A stretch of DNA of 32,461 nt from an uncultured Bacteroides sp. (lineage in GTDB: Bacteria > Bacteroidota > Bacteroidia > Bacteroidales > Bacteroidaceae): assembly GCA_945833835.1 (NCBI GenBank), contig CAMAFR010000030.1, forward strand, positions 1 to 32,461, given 5' to 3'. The notes beneath the pieces were generated by a model, which did no database searches, was not told the DNA's origin, and saw nothing but the letters and a program-made list of their open reading frames with translations. This document shows, piece by piece, positions 16,821 through 24,951 of this stretch. The position numbers and the translations under genes are program-made. Numbering within the stretch: the first letter of the stretch is position 1; each line of letters begins with the position of its first letter.

Positions 16821-17368
16821 CGTCGTTCCTCCTCTTTCATGATGACATATAGTTTTTTCCGCAGGCGGTGAAGTTTCACTTTGATGTTGTTCTCCGATTG
16901 TTTCAAAATGACGGCCAGTTCGCTGATGGATTTGTCCTCCTCATAAAACAGGGTGATGATGGCCTGTTCTTCGGGCGATAGTTGGCCGATGGCATGGTGC
17001 AGCCGTTCGATGGTCGCTTCTTCCTCGCTGTCTAATGAGTCGTCTATTTCCGTATCCGACAGGGAGGCCCACATCTTGTCATCGAAGGCAAGCACTTCCG
17101 ATGGTTTCTTCCGTAGGGCGGACAGGGCCGTGTTGTATGCGATGCGGTAGATCCAAGTCGAGAAACTGCTTCCTCCGTTGAAGGAGTCCAGGTGCTGGTA
17201 GGCTTTCAGAAACGTGTCCTGTGTCAGCTCTTGGGCATCTTCTTCCGAACCGACCATGCGGGCAATCAGGGTAAATACCTGTTGTCCGTAGGCATTGAGG
17301 AAATAGGCGAATTCTTCGGTCTTTCCTCCTACAATCCGTAATATGATAGGCAGTTCATCGGTTTTCAT
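16817..17368 (-). CDS. ECF-type RNA polymerase sigma factor
   Basis: The 183-residue protein has region 2 (about 15-90; EDAQELTQDTFLKAYQHLDSF and STWIYRIAYNTAL) and region 4 (about 125-178; LSPEEQAIITLFYEEDKSISELAVIL with a helix-turn-helix), and nothing else, so it is a group 4 (ECF) sigma factor. An acidic linker (about 105-118) joins the two. The ATG at 17368 lies only about 11 bases after an ECF-type -10 motif, which suggests autoregulation and a very short 5' end. The membrane-protein gene follows with a 4-base overlap. It resembles EcfO of B. fragilis, a sigma factor linked to oxidative stress; that identification is from memory and not proven here. Confidence 0.93.
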   Translation of the reverse strand: MKTDELPIILRIVGGKTEEFAYFLNAYGQQVFTLIARMVGSEEDAQELTQDTFLKAYQHLDSFNGGSSFSTWIYRIAYNTALSALRKKPSEVLAFDDKMWASLSDTEIDDSLDSEEEATIERLHHAIGQLSPEEQAIITLFYEEDKSISELAVILKQSENNIKVKLHRLRKKLYVIMKEEERR

Positions 17369-17378
17369 CGTACTAATA

Positions 17379-17408
17379 TAGACGCTTCCCAGTGCTAAAG
17401 GTTACAGG
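17379..17408 (-). promoter_or_regulatory. ECF-sigma-type promoter of the sigma-factor operon
   Basis: On the minus strand, CCTGTAACCT (17408-17399) is followed by 14 bases and CGTCTA (17384-17379), that is GTAAC-N16-CGTCTA. This is the usual form of ECF promoters and differs from the TAnnTTTG elements elsewhere in the window. The same 10-mer and spacing occur at 24871-24900. Confidence 0.85.
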
Positions 17409-17443
17409 CCGGTCCAGAAAAAGTAGTGGAAAACCGTCGCTTT

Positions 17444-19366
17444 TTAGGGCAGGCTGTCGGCATAGCTGATGCCATCGAGCGCGTCTGTGCCATTGGGAGT
17501 GACGAACACGGCGGTGAACATCCATTTCACCAGCCGTACTTCCGGACATCTGAACGGGCCTACCGGCAGTTTCAGCAACAGCCGGTTCCATCCTTTGTGC
17601 AGACGCACGGCCAATGGAGGGCGTGAAACGGCGTTCTCGTTGCGCAGCGGCAGTTCGTTGTCGCGTTCAATATGGGTGTTTTCCCATACGGGAGGCAACA
17701 GCTCTTCTCCGTTCAGCCATGCACGACTGCCCTTGTAATCCCACTGGCCAGGGCGGGGCGGCAGGTCACTTTCCGACCGGCTGTAGTTCTGGAATTCCAG
17801 CAACAATCCTGCTGGCTGGTCTTTGGGCGAATAGACCCAGGTGGTGGCATAGGCCGTATGGTTCTCCTGCGGGTGGGCGTAGAACGCCGGTACGGTGGTG
17901 CCCCACACATGGCGCAGGTAGATGCCGGCTCCGCTGACGGTTCCGGTGGTATAGGTCTTGCCTTGGTAGGTATAGACGGTGTCAAAGCGTTCTTCGGGAG
18001 GGAAGCGGCGGTCCAAATCGCCTTCATTGGGGAAGGCTTCTGTGATGCGCCAGCGTACATCTGTCTGCCTGACGTAGGGGAAAGGCTCTCCGCTGAGGTG
18101 GTGGTGTTTGTGCCACAGCATTCTTCTTTCGAAATCGGCGAAACGCCGGTTGCTTTCCGGAGTGTCGTCCCATAGCATCGTACACTTTCCATCGAAGTAC
18201 CCTTCGCCGCCGCCCATCCAGGTGCGTTCTGCAAAGGCCAGCATGGTGGCATAGAAATTGTTTTCGGCCAGCAGTTGGGGGATGTTGTCGATGTAGCGGT
18301 CGTTCCAATAGGCAAGGATGCTCCCCGCCAGGTCGTCACTGCCTTGCGGCTGGCCATAAACTGTACTGTTGTACAATGCCACTACGTCATTGAACAGGTC
18401 GAAATGGTTGATGTAATGGTAGCGGCAGTCAATGGCGGGGATACCTGGCTGTGCTTTGCCCCGGTAGCTCCACAGTTGTGTCATGTCTATTTCACCTGGC
18501 TGATAGGTCCATCCTGGATTCCAGGAAATGACCTTTTTGCCGAGGGCACGTATAAAGGCGACCATTTCAGGAACGAAGGTGGGATTGGTGAACTGCACTT
18601 CATCGGTCCCGATATGCAGGTAAGGCACATCAAAAGCCTGGCAGGCTTCTGTCACCAGTTCCTTTAGGATGGCCGTTCCCTTTTCGCTTTGCATGTCACA
18701 GCCGAAGGTGCGTTCGAATGCGGCGGCATGGCCGGGCATGTCTATTTCAGGGATGAGCAGCATGTGGTGCTGGCGGCAGAAGTCCACCAATTCGGCCGCT
18801 TCTTCGAGGGTATAGAACTGCCCTTTTTGCCGCGACATATTGTCGGGAGCGTTCAGTTGTGGATAACGTTTGCTCTCCAGCCGCCAGGCCTGGTTCTCCG
18901 TGAGGTGCCAATGGAAGACATTTATCTTATAGCGGCTCAGCAGGCGGATTTCTTTTTTCAGTTCGTCGAGCGGGATGAAACTGCGGCCGGTGTCGTGCAT
19001 AAAGCCGCGGATGCGGAATGCAGCCCAGTCCGTGATTTCGCACACGGGCAGTTTCTTGCTGCCCTCTTTCAGCTGTGCCAGTGTCTGCAGGCCCCGGAAG
19101 GTACCGGCTTCGGTGACGGCCACCAGCAGGATGCTGTCTTTGCGGATGGTCAGGCGGTAGGCCTCGTCCTGCAGGTCGCCTGCCTCGTCGATGCGGGCGG
19201 TGCGGTGGCAGGCCAGCGGAAGGTCGGCCTTTGCCAGTCCCTTCCCGGTGACTACCTGCTGCGGGGTAGGCAGGAGATGTCCGATGCCGGCTTGTGCGGA
19301 CTGCGCAGCTTGTGCGGGCTGTGCGGAAAGGGCGGCGAAAAGGAGCGTATAAAGAATGTTTTTCAT
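17444..19366 (-). CDS. Exported GH20 beta-N-acetylhexosaminidase
   Basis: The enzyme removes terminal GlcNAc or GalNAc from glycans. The 640-residue protein starts with a signal peptide (MKNILYTLLFAALSAQPAQA) and a small alanine-glutamine repeat. A GH20 N-terminal domain reaches about residue 115; the catalytic barrel follows with GFMHDTGR near 121-128, HWHLTENQAW and HIGTDE at 251-256, where Asp255-Glu256 are the catalytic pair. About 200 C-terminal residues look like a beta-rich accessory domain with WVYSPKD and KGWNRLLLKLPVG. It lies downstream of the nan operon in the same direction, separated by a 347-base repeat-rich spacer with a terminator, so it probably has its own control. It would act on glycans already desialylated by the neighbouring sialidase. 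Confidence 0.93.
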   Translation of the reverse strand: MKNILYTLLFAALSAQPAQAAQSAQAGIGHLLPTPQQVVTGKGLAKADLPLACHRTARIDEAGDLQDEAYRLTIRKDSILLVAVTEAGTFRGLQTLAQLKEGSKKLPVCEITDWAAFRIRGFMHDTGRSFIPLDELKKEIRLLSRYKINVFHWHLTENQAWRLESKRYPQLNAPDNMSRQKGQFYTLEEAAELVDFCRQHHMLLIPEIDMPGHAAAFERTFGCDMQSEKGTAILKELVTEACQAFDVPYLHIGTDEVQFTNPTFVPEMVAFIRALGKKVISWNPGWTYQPGEIDMTQLWSYRGKAQPGIPAIDCRYHYINHFDLFNDVVALYNSTVYGQPQGSDDLAGSILAYWNDRYIDNIPQLLAENNFYATMLAFAERTWMGGGEGYFDGKCTMLWDDTPESNRRFADFERRMLWHKHHHLSGEPFPYVRQTDVRWRITEAFPNEGDLDRRFPPEERFDTVYTYQGKTYTTGTVSGAGIYLRHVWGTTVPAFYAHPQENHTAYATTWVYSPKDQPAGLLLEFQNYSRSESDLPPRPGQWDYKGSRAWLNGEELLPPVWENTHIERDNELPLRNENAVSRPPLAVRLHKGWNRLLLKLPVGPFRCPEVRLVKWMFTAVFVTPNGTDALDGISYADSLP

Positions 19367-19403
19367 TATAATAAGTAGGATATAGGGTTTACCGTCATTT
19401 TCA

Positions 19404-19451
19404 GTATTTTTTTTGGTACTTTTCTTAGTACTTTTATCAGTACTTCACCAG
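19404..19451. repeat. Four imperfect 12-bp tandem repeats upstream of the GH20 gene
   Basis: GTATTT, GTACTT, GTACTT and GTACTT start at 19404, 19416, 19428 and 19440, exactly 12 bases apart; the following bases are mostly T with variable ends. The array is 38 to 85 bases before the GH20 start codon. It may be an operator with iterated sites or simply a slippage product. Confidence 0.65.
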
Positions 19452-19482
19452 TTTATTAATTGTTATTTGTGATTTTTTTTCT

Positions 19483-19632
19483 TGTTATTCTGAATGTAGT
19501 GAAGAAACAACGTTCGGCGGCCCGTAGGGGAAAGCCAATCTGTAAAGCGTCAGTGTGTGTTTACAGAAGCTTCACTCCGTTCAGCATGACAATCTGGAAG
19601 AGAAACGCTTCCCTCCGTTCAGCAACATGACA
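19483..19632. repeat. REP-like repeat cluster in the nanH-GH20 spacer
   Basis: A 22-base sequence at 19483-19504 (TGTTATTCTGAATG, then TAGTGAAG) is an imperfect inverted copy of 19570-19591 (CTTCACTCCGTTCAG, then CATGACA), about four mismatches. A direct copy of the latter with three extra bases lies at 19608-19632. CTGTAAA/TTTACAG (19540-19546 / 19560-19566) adds an inner stem. With the repeats at 19404 and the terminator at 19662 this explains most of the 347-base gene-free stretch 19367-19713; no coding signal was seen in it. Confidence 0.6.
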
Positions 19633-19650
19633 GGAAAGAAGGAATGTCAT

Positions 19651-19701
19651 AAAAAATCTTTGTGCCTCTGTGTTGGGCCAGTCGCACACACACAGAGGCA
19701 C
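19651..19701 (-). terminator. Terminator after the sialidase gene
   Basis: GTGCCTCTGTGT (19662-19673) and ACACAGAGGCAC (19690-19701) form a perfect 12-bp stem. On the minus strand it is followed, after AAAGA, by six T (plus-strand A at 19651-19656). It starts 13 bases after the sialidase stop codon and should end the nan operon. Confidence 0.8.
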
Positions 19702-19713
19702 TTTGCAGACGCA

Positions 19714-21330
19714 TCACTTCACCAGCTCCTTCAACTTGATGGTCTGGAACGTCATGTGCGCCACACTGCTTTCGTAGAAGATGCCCACCGTCTCCTTGTC
19801 CACCATGCTCAGGCACGAATAGCCCCAGTTATAGCCTTCGTCCATCAGTGCCTGATGTTCCGGCAGCCAGGTCTTGCCGCCGTCGGTGCTCACCTTGATG
19901 GTGATGTCCTTCCGATCGCGGGTAGAGTTCGGATTAGAGAAGATGAGCAAGTCCTTGCCCAGCACGTTGTCCTTCGCCTTCACGCTGATGAGACTCGCCA
20001 TGCACACCGGCTCGATGAGGGCCGTGCGCGACGATTCGTGTTCCTTCCAGGTCTGGCCCAGGTCCGTCGTGGTGTAGACCGCACGGCTGCCGCCCCGGTT
20101 GTCACGCATGTTCAGCATCAGCACCCCCGGCTCCACCTCGGCCACCTGCGCCTCCGTGGTGTTCGTGCGGGCATGGTTGTGGATGGTCCAGTGCTCGCCG
20201 CCGTCCTTGCTGTACATGATGCCCGCATTCGGGATGCGGTCCTTGCCGATGTACTGGATGGGGAAGACCAGCGTACCGTCGGCCATCGTGATGCCGCGTC
20301 CCGGTCCCTGCAGCAGGAAGTACCATTCCGGCTTCTTCACCTGCTCGGTGATGTTGATGGGAGCCGACCACGTCTTGCCGTCGTCCGTGCTCTTCGTCAT
20401 CACCAGCTGGGCCGTATGGTTCTTGTCCATGCCCGGCTGCGAGCTGAACCAGGCCCGCTGGTTGCCCATGCCGTGCGTCCAGGCCGCCACAATCCATACG
20501 GTGTTGGTCTTCGTGTCCACCAGGATGGACGGGTCGCCCACGCCGTTCTGGGCGGCAGGCAGTCCGCCGTCTTCACCGAAGGCCAGGGGGAGGCGCATCT
20601 TTTCCCACGTCTTTCCCCCGTCCGTGCTGCGGCTGAGGCCGATATCTACGTGCTCTTGTAGGTCGACGGAGCTGTTGTAGCGTACATCGTACACTCCCAG
20701 CAGCGTGCCCTTGTTCGTCGTCACCAGTCCCGGAATGCGGAAGGCGGCCGATCCGTCGTCGCCGGCATGGCGCACGCCCACGCCCACCCGGTGGGCCACA
20801 GGGGCCGACACGGTCTTCACCGGGTTCTCCTTTCCGTCGGCCTTCGCGGCAGCGATGTCGGCGGTAATCTTCAGGTCCAGCGGAGCCTGCGGCTGCAGTT
20901 CGAGGCTCACCCAGAAGAAATTATAGCCCGGGAAGAGCGGCTGGTCGCCTTTCAGCGTCAGCGTGCGCTGCGGAGCGCACTCCGACTTCAGGATGGAGTA
21001 GGTGCGGTTGGCCGCCCGGGTCTGTCCCGGCTTGTGGCTCGAAATGTATTCGGCAGGGGCAAACCGCTCCTTGCGGTAGTCCTGGCGCGCGTCGGTACCG
21101 CTGTAGTACAGCTTCACCGACTTGATCTGCTGCAGGGGCACCTCGTCGGCAAAACGGAGGGTCACTTCGTCGAGCCGCCGGGTTTCGGTGGCATGGATGC
21201 GCAGCTGCATTAGCACATTGTCCTGACGTTCTATCAGCAGGGGAATTTGCTGCTGCCTCACGTAGAGCGTGTCGGCAGCCTTGGCGGAAAGGGTAGCCAG
21301 CAAGCCGGCTGCCAATAGAAATTGTTTCAT
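19714..21330 (-). CDS. nanH: Exported sialidase (GH33)
   Basis: The enzyme cleaves terminal sialic acid from host glycans. The 538-residue protein has a signal peptide (1-19, ending AKA), an N-terminal beta-rich domain to about 175, and a six-bladed sialidase propeller. The FRIPG motif is at 197-201 with the first Arg of the catalytic triad (Arg198). Five Asp boxes (SxDxGxTW type) are visible: SRSTDGGKTW at 233-242, then TKSTDDGKTW, MYSKDGGEHW, YTTTDLGQTW and KVSTDGGKTW. It is the last gene of the nan operon, 18 bases after the transporter gene. Whether it stays periplasmic or is carried to the surface is not shown. Confidence 0.95.
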   Translation of the reverse strand: MKQFLLAAGLLATLSAKAADTLYVRQQQIPLLIERQDNVLMQLRIHATETRRLDEVTLRFADEVPLQQIKSVKLYYSGTDARQDYRKERFAPAEYISSHKPGQTRAANRTYSILKSECAPQRTLTLKGDQPLFPGYNFFWVSLELQPQAPLDLKITADIAAAKADGKENPVKTVSAPVAHRVGVGVRHAGDDGSAAFRIPGLVTTNKGTLLGVYDVRYNSSVDLQEHVDIGLSRSTDGGKTWEKMRLPLAFGEDGGLPAAQNGVGDPSILVDTKTNTVWIVAAWTHGMGNQRAWFSSQPGMDKNHTAQLVMTKSTDDGKTWSAPINITEQVKKPEWYFLLQGPGRGITMADGTLVFPIQYIGKDRIPNAGIMYSKDGGEHWTIHNHARTNTTEAQVAEVEPGVLMLNMRDNRGGSRAVYTTTDLGQTWKEHESSRTALIEPVCMASLISVKAKDNVLGKDLLIFSNPNSTRDRKDITIKVSTDGGKTWLPEHQALMDEGYNWGYSCLSMVDKETVGIFYESSVAHMTFQTIKLKELVK

Positions 21331-21348
21331 GGCGGATCTAGTTTTAGT

Positions 21349-22587
21349 TTATTCTACATTATCGGTTTTCGGATGCAGGTAGTACAACTGTACTGCCAGA
21401 GCCACGGCCACTACGGCTGCCAGCATGGCAAAGCCCTGTCCGAGATTGCCGTTGTCGCTCCAGGTACCCAACAGGTAGGTGATGAAGGCACCGGCGAACA
21501 CGCCCACCATGTTCATCACACCGTAGGCGGTAGCCCGCTGGCGCGACGAAACGAACTGGCAGAGGATGGGCATGTTGTTGGCATCAAACATGCCGAAGCC
21601 GATGCCAAACAGCAATCCGGCGGCAACGATGGCGATGATGTTATGTCCGAAGCCCAGCAACAGCAGCGAGGGGATGGTCAGCCCCAGGCCGATGGCTCCT
21701 GTGTAGACACGTCCGCGCAGGTTCTTCTGTGCCCATTTGTCAGAGAGCGCTCCACCCACCAGTACACCTATGAATGAAGACAGTGCGATGGTGATGGTCG
21801 AGAGCGGTCCGGCTTCGGCCATCGGCATGCCCAAGTTTTCCGAGAAAAGGGTAGGAAGCCAGTTTTTCGTGGCCCATCCCGGCAGGCTTGGAACAGCAAA
21901 ATAGAGCAGGATGACCCAGAAGGCCGCATTGGTGAACAATGACTTCAGACTCTTGCCGACGCTTTCCTTCTGTACGGGCTGCGGTTTTTCGGTCGGCACG
22001 TGTTCGGTCTTCTTGTCACGCAGGAAGAGCATCAGTACAAAAGCATAGGCGATGCCAATGATACCGAACCAGTGGAACGTCGTGTGCCAGGAAAAAGCGG
22101 CCGCTACTGTCGCACCGAAACCACCTACCGCCTGACCGGTATAAAGTCCTGTCATGTGGATGCCTACTGCGATGGAACGTGATTTGCCCGTGTGGTAGTC
22201 GGCAATGAGCGACAGACCAGCAGGAATGTAGAGAGCTTCACTGACGCCCATTAGCGAGCGGAGCCAGAACACCTGGTTGAATGTGGTGGCAACGCCCATC
22301 AGGTAGGTCACGGCCGACCATACGAACAGGCTGCCTACGATGAGCCATTTGCGGTTCAGGCGGTCGGCGATGATGCCCGATATGGGGCTCATCAGTCCGT
22401 AAATCCAGAGGAAGGCGGCCATCAGGTAGCCGAAGTTCTCTGCCGACTGTAGTTCGGTGATGTCCATTTGCATGGCGTCTTTCATGGTGCTCAGCATCTG
22501 CCGGTCCATGTAGTTGAGCAGGGCGACCCCCCAAAGGAGGCCTACCACTGCCCACGGATAGATTTTGGAGTTTTTCATTCGTATCAA
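21349..22587 (-). CDS. nanT: MFS transporter, probable sialic acid permease
   Basis: The 412-residue protein has about twelve membrane helices and the MFS signature between helices 2 and 3 (GIIADRLNRKWLIVG), with a basic cytoplasmic loop around residues 195-215. NYMDRQMLSTM near 25-35 is typical of the anion:cation symporter branch. Its place between the epimerase and sialidase genes makes N-acetylneuraminate the likely cargo, as in the nanLET operon of Bacteroides fragilis. Start may be ATG 22587 or ATG 22578 (MKNSKIYP). It lies 36 bases after the epimerase gene and 18 bases before the sialidase gene. Substrate is inferred from context. Confidence 0.85.
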   Translation of the reverse strand: MIRMKNSKIYPWAVVGLLWGVALLNYMDRQMLSTMKDAMQMDITELQSAENFGYLMAAFLWIYGLMSPISGIIADRLNRKWLIVGSLFVWSAVTYLMGVATTFNQVFWLRSLMGVSEALYIPAGLSLIADYHTGKSRSIAVGIHMTGLYTGQAVGGFGATVAAAFSWHTTFHWFGIIGIAYAFVLMLFLRDKKTEHVPTEKPQPVQKESVGKSLKSLFTNAAFWVILLYFAVPSLPGWATKNWLPTLFSENLGMPMAEAGPLSTITIALSSFIGVLVGGALSDKWAQKNLRGRVYTGAIGLGLTIPSLLLLGFGHNIIAIVAAGLLFGIGFGMFDANNMPILCQFVSSRQRATAYGVMNMVGVFAGAFITYLLGTWSDNGNLGQGFAMLAAVVAVALAVQLYYLHPKTDNVE

Positions 22588-22623
22588 GCGGATTAGGTGA
22601 AGGTTGGGAGAAAACTTGTTTTG

Positions 22624-23802
22624 TTAGGGGTGCAGCATTTCCTGGCAGAGCATGTAGGCCTTGGTCATCATGCGGGGGATGTGGAACGGTCCTTTGAAGA
22701 TGTTCCCCTTGGCCGGCTGTGCCACGCTGCCGTCACGGTGCAGGTAGCCGTACCATTCGCCGTATTCGGTGTCGGGGAAATGGGCATACGTCCAGTCGCT
22801 GATCTGTTTGTGGCGTTTCAGGTATTTCTCGTCGCCCGTGAGCTTGTAGGCATAGAGGGTGGCGATGATGGCTTCGGTTTGCGGCCACCAGAACTTCATG
22901 TCTTGAGAGTAATCCTGCGGCGGATAGTTCTTGCAGTCCTTGAAGTTGATGATGCCTCCGAACTCTTTGTCCCAGCCCCATTCCCACGACCAGTCGAGGA
23001 TGGTGAGTGCCAGCTTCATCAGTTCCTTGTCGCCCCGGTCAGTGGCCACGTCGAAGAGGAACCAGGAGGTCTCGATGCAGTGTCCCGGGTTGATGACACG
23101 TCCGTTGATGGTGTCGATGAATTCGCCGTTCGGTCCTACCGTTTCGAGCAATGCCTTGAATTCCGGGTGGATGAAATAGGTCTTCAGTGCGTGGAGTGAC
23201 TCGTCAATCTGGCGGTCGAGTTCCACATCGGCTATCACCTTTCGGATGCAAGAGGCCACGTTGATCATGATCATCGTGATGGAGTGTCCCTGCATCTGCA
23301 CCGTAGGCTCGTATTTGGGGGCCAGCAGTCCCGGAGTGGCCAGGAAGCGGCGCATGTCCTTGAAGAGGGTCAAGGCTTTCTCGGCATAGGTGCGGTCGCC
23401 GGTGGCCTTGCTGTATTCGGCCATGGCGATAGCTGCGAAACTCTCGCTGAAGATGTAACGGCGTTTGCGCAAGGGAGTGCCGTCGGCAGCCACCTCAAAA
23501 TACATCCGACCGTCGGCATCGAAGCAGTGCTGTTCTATAAAGTCCAGCGTCAGCTTGGCGGCATCCAGGTATTCCTGCCGTTTCTCTACATTATTATATG
23601 CAAAGCAGCAAGTGAAGGCAAAACGTCCCTGAAACCATACAGATTTCGTGCTGTCCATCAGCTCACCCGTGCGGGTGACACAAGTGTAGACACCTCCGTT
23701 CACGGTGTCCAGTCCATGTTCCAGCCAGAAAGGCAGGATATTTTCGAGCAGGTCTTCTTTGTAGGTGGCTGCCCAATAGTTCAGATAGGTGGTAGTGTCC
23801 AT
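22624..23802 (-). CDS. nanE: N-acylglucosamine 2-epimerase family (ManNAc to GlcNAc)
   Basis: The 392-residue protein belongs to the AGE/renin-binding-protein family, an (alpha/alpha)6 barrel, with typical blocks VWFQGRFAFTCCFAY, FEVAADGTPLRKRRYIFSESFAAIAMAEY, GHCIETSWFLFD and KFWWPQTEAIIATLYAY. It interconverts ManNAc and GlcNAc. In most bacteria this step uses a phosphorylated substrate and an unrelated NanE; B. fragilis uses an AGE-type enzyme on free ManNAc, and this gene sits in the same position. It starts 15 bases after the lyase gene and is surely cotranscribed. The next step would need a hexosamine kinase, which is not in the window. Confidence 0.9.
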   Translation of the reverse strand: MDTTTYLNYWAATYKEDLLENILPFWLEHGLDTVNGGVYTCVTRTGELMDSTKSVWFQGRFAFTCCFAYNNVEKRQEYLDAAKLTLDFIEQHCFDADGRMYFEVAADGTPLRKRRYIFSESFAAIAMAEYSKATGDRTYAEKALTLFKDMRRFLATPGLLAPKYEPTVQMQGHSITMIMINVASCIRKVIADVELDRQIDESLHALKTYFIHPEFKALLETVGPNGEFIDTINGRVINPGHCIETSWFLFDVATDRGDKELMKLALTILDWSWEWGWDKEFGGIINFKDCKNYPPQDYSQDMKFWWPQTEAIIATLYAYKLTGDEKYLKRHKQISDWTYAHFPDTEYGEWYGYLHRDGSVAQPAKGNIFKGPFHIPRMMTKAYMLCQEMLHP

Positions 23803-23817
23803 GTTCTCCGGTGTTTG

Positions 23818-24735
23818 TCAGAAGATGTTGCAACGGTTGAAGAAGTCAATGGCCTCCAGTTCTGCCTTCATGCGGGTTTCCTCCTCGTCGGTCATGTTTT
23901 GGAACGGTGTGCGGTTCTTGCCCAAATCCAGTCCGATGAGCTTCATGATACGCTTGCCGCCTACGATGTTGCCGCGGAAGTGGCAGATGACGTTGATGAC
24001 GTCTTGTGCGAAGTTCTGCAGCTCACGGGCCTTGTCAATGTCGCCGGCTTTCCAGGCATCGATGATACCTGTCAGGCAGCGTCCGTTGTAGTTGGTCGTA
24101 CCACCGATACCGCCCTGTGCGCCGCCCATGGCTAAGCTGGGCAGGATGGTCTCGTCTTGTCCGTGCAGCATGTCGAACTTGCCGTTCTTGTACAGGCGGC
24201 ACTGGTTGTACTCGTAGATGCTCTCGAAGGTGTATTTGATGCCGGCAAAATTGGGAATACGGCCGTCTACCGCCTTGAGCAGTTCCACCATGGGCAAGAA
24301 GGCACCGTTGAAAGCCGGGATATGGTAATAATAGAAAGGAAGGTCGGGGGCGCCGGCGGCGATTTCCTCGCAATACTTCACCAGTTCCTCGATGCGGCCG
24401 ATTCTCGGGAAGGGAGGTGCCATGGCACCGATGCCCCATGCGCCTATTTTCTGGGCATGTTCGGCCAGCATCCGGCTGGCTTTCACGCAGCAGCTTCCTA
24501 CGTGAACAATTACTTTAAATCCTTTGGGAGCCACTTCCACCCATCGTTCGGCCAGTCGCATACGTTCTTCTTCGGTCAGCATGTAGCCTTCGCCTGACGA
24601 GCCGTTGATGAACACGCCTTTCAGTCCGTTTTTGGCCAGCATGGCAGCGTAGGCCTCAATGGGTTCAAGGTTCACTTCCCCGTTTTCATAGAAAGGGGTA
24701 AAAGGAGCATCGATAAGTCCGACTATCTTTTCCAT
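23818..24735 (-). CDS. nanA: N-acetylneuraminate lyase
   Basis: The enzyme splits N-acetylneuraminate into ManNAc and pyruvate through a Schiff base. The 305-residue protein is a DapA-type TIM barrel with the substrate loop NGSSGEGYMLT at 44-54, the catalytic Tyr137 in YYYHIPA and the Schiff-base Lys167 in GIKYTF. These positions match the well-known lyase (Tyr137, Lys165). The GSSGEG form of the loop favours neuraminate over dihydrodipicolinate. It is the first gene of the minus-strand nan operon (the nanL position of B. fragilis) and has a good promoter upstream. Confidence 0.94.
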   Translation of the reverse strand: MEKIVGLIDAPFTPFYENGEVNLEPIEAYAAMLAKNGLKGVFINGSSGEGYMLTEEERMRLAERWVEVAPKGFKVIVHVGSCCVKASRMLAEHAQKIGAWGIGAMAPPFPRIGRIEELVKYCEEIAAGAPDLPFYYYHIPAFNGAFLPMVELLKAVDGRIPNFAGIKYTFESIYEYNQCRLYKNGKFDMLHGQDETILPSLAMGGAQGGIGGTTNYNGRCLTGIIDAWKAGDIDKARELQNFAQDVINVICHFRGNIVGGKRIMKLIGLDLGKNRTPFQNMTDEEETRMKAELEAIDFFNRCNIF

Positions 24736-24772
24736 ATCAGTTAGATTTTTAAATTGGTTAATAAACTGAGGG

Positions 24773-24805
24773 CAAATATACGGTTATATTTTAAATAAGC
24801 TCCAA
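24773..24805 (-). promoter_or_regulatory. Promoter of the nan operon
   Basis: On the minus strand TTGG (24805-24802) and, 21 bases on, TATATTTG (24780-24773), an exact -7 element. Transcription should begin near 24766. The AT-rich DNA between 24736 and 24860 separates it from the divergent ECF promoter. Confidence 0.7.
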
Positions 24806-24870
24806 TTTTATGAAGAATATTTTATAAAATAATGAAAAAACTTCCTCTTAGGGATGATTTTCGAGAGCAA

Positions 24871-24900
24871 CCTGTAACCTGCGGTGGTGATGAGCGTCTA
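24871..24900 (+). promoter_or_regulatory. ECF-sigma-type promoter of the DUF6249-like gene
   Basis: CCTGTAACCT (24871-24880), 14 bases, CGTCTA (24895-24900). The 10-mer, the spacing and the AG before CGTCTA are identical to the promoter at 17379-17408. Transcription would begin near 24908, about 45 bases before the ATG at 24952. Confidence 0.85.
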
Positions 24901-24951
24901 AAAGGGCAAAGAAACAGAATCAGAAACCAATAAAATTAAAATCGGAACATT

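Noticed and set aside
19404..19451. Repeat array as a possible CRISPR
   Set aside because: The repeat unit is 12 bp with no spacers and no cas genes nearby.
19555..20661. 368-residue plus-strand frame opposite the sialidase
   Set aside because: The opposite strand encodes a sialidase with FRIPG and five Asp boxes; this frame has no recognisable features.
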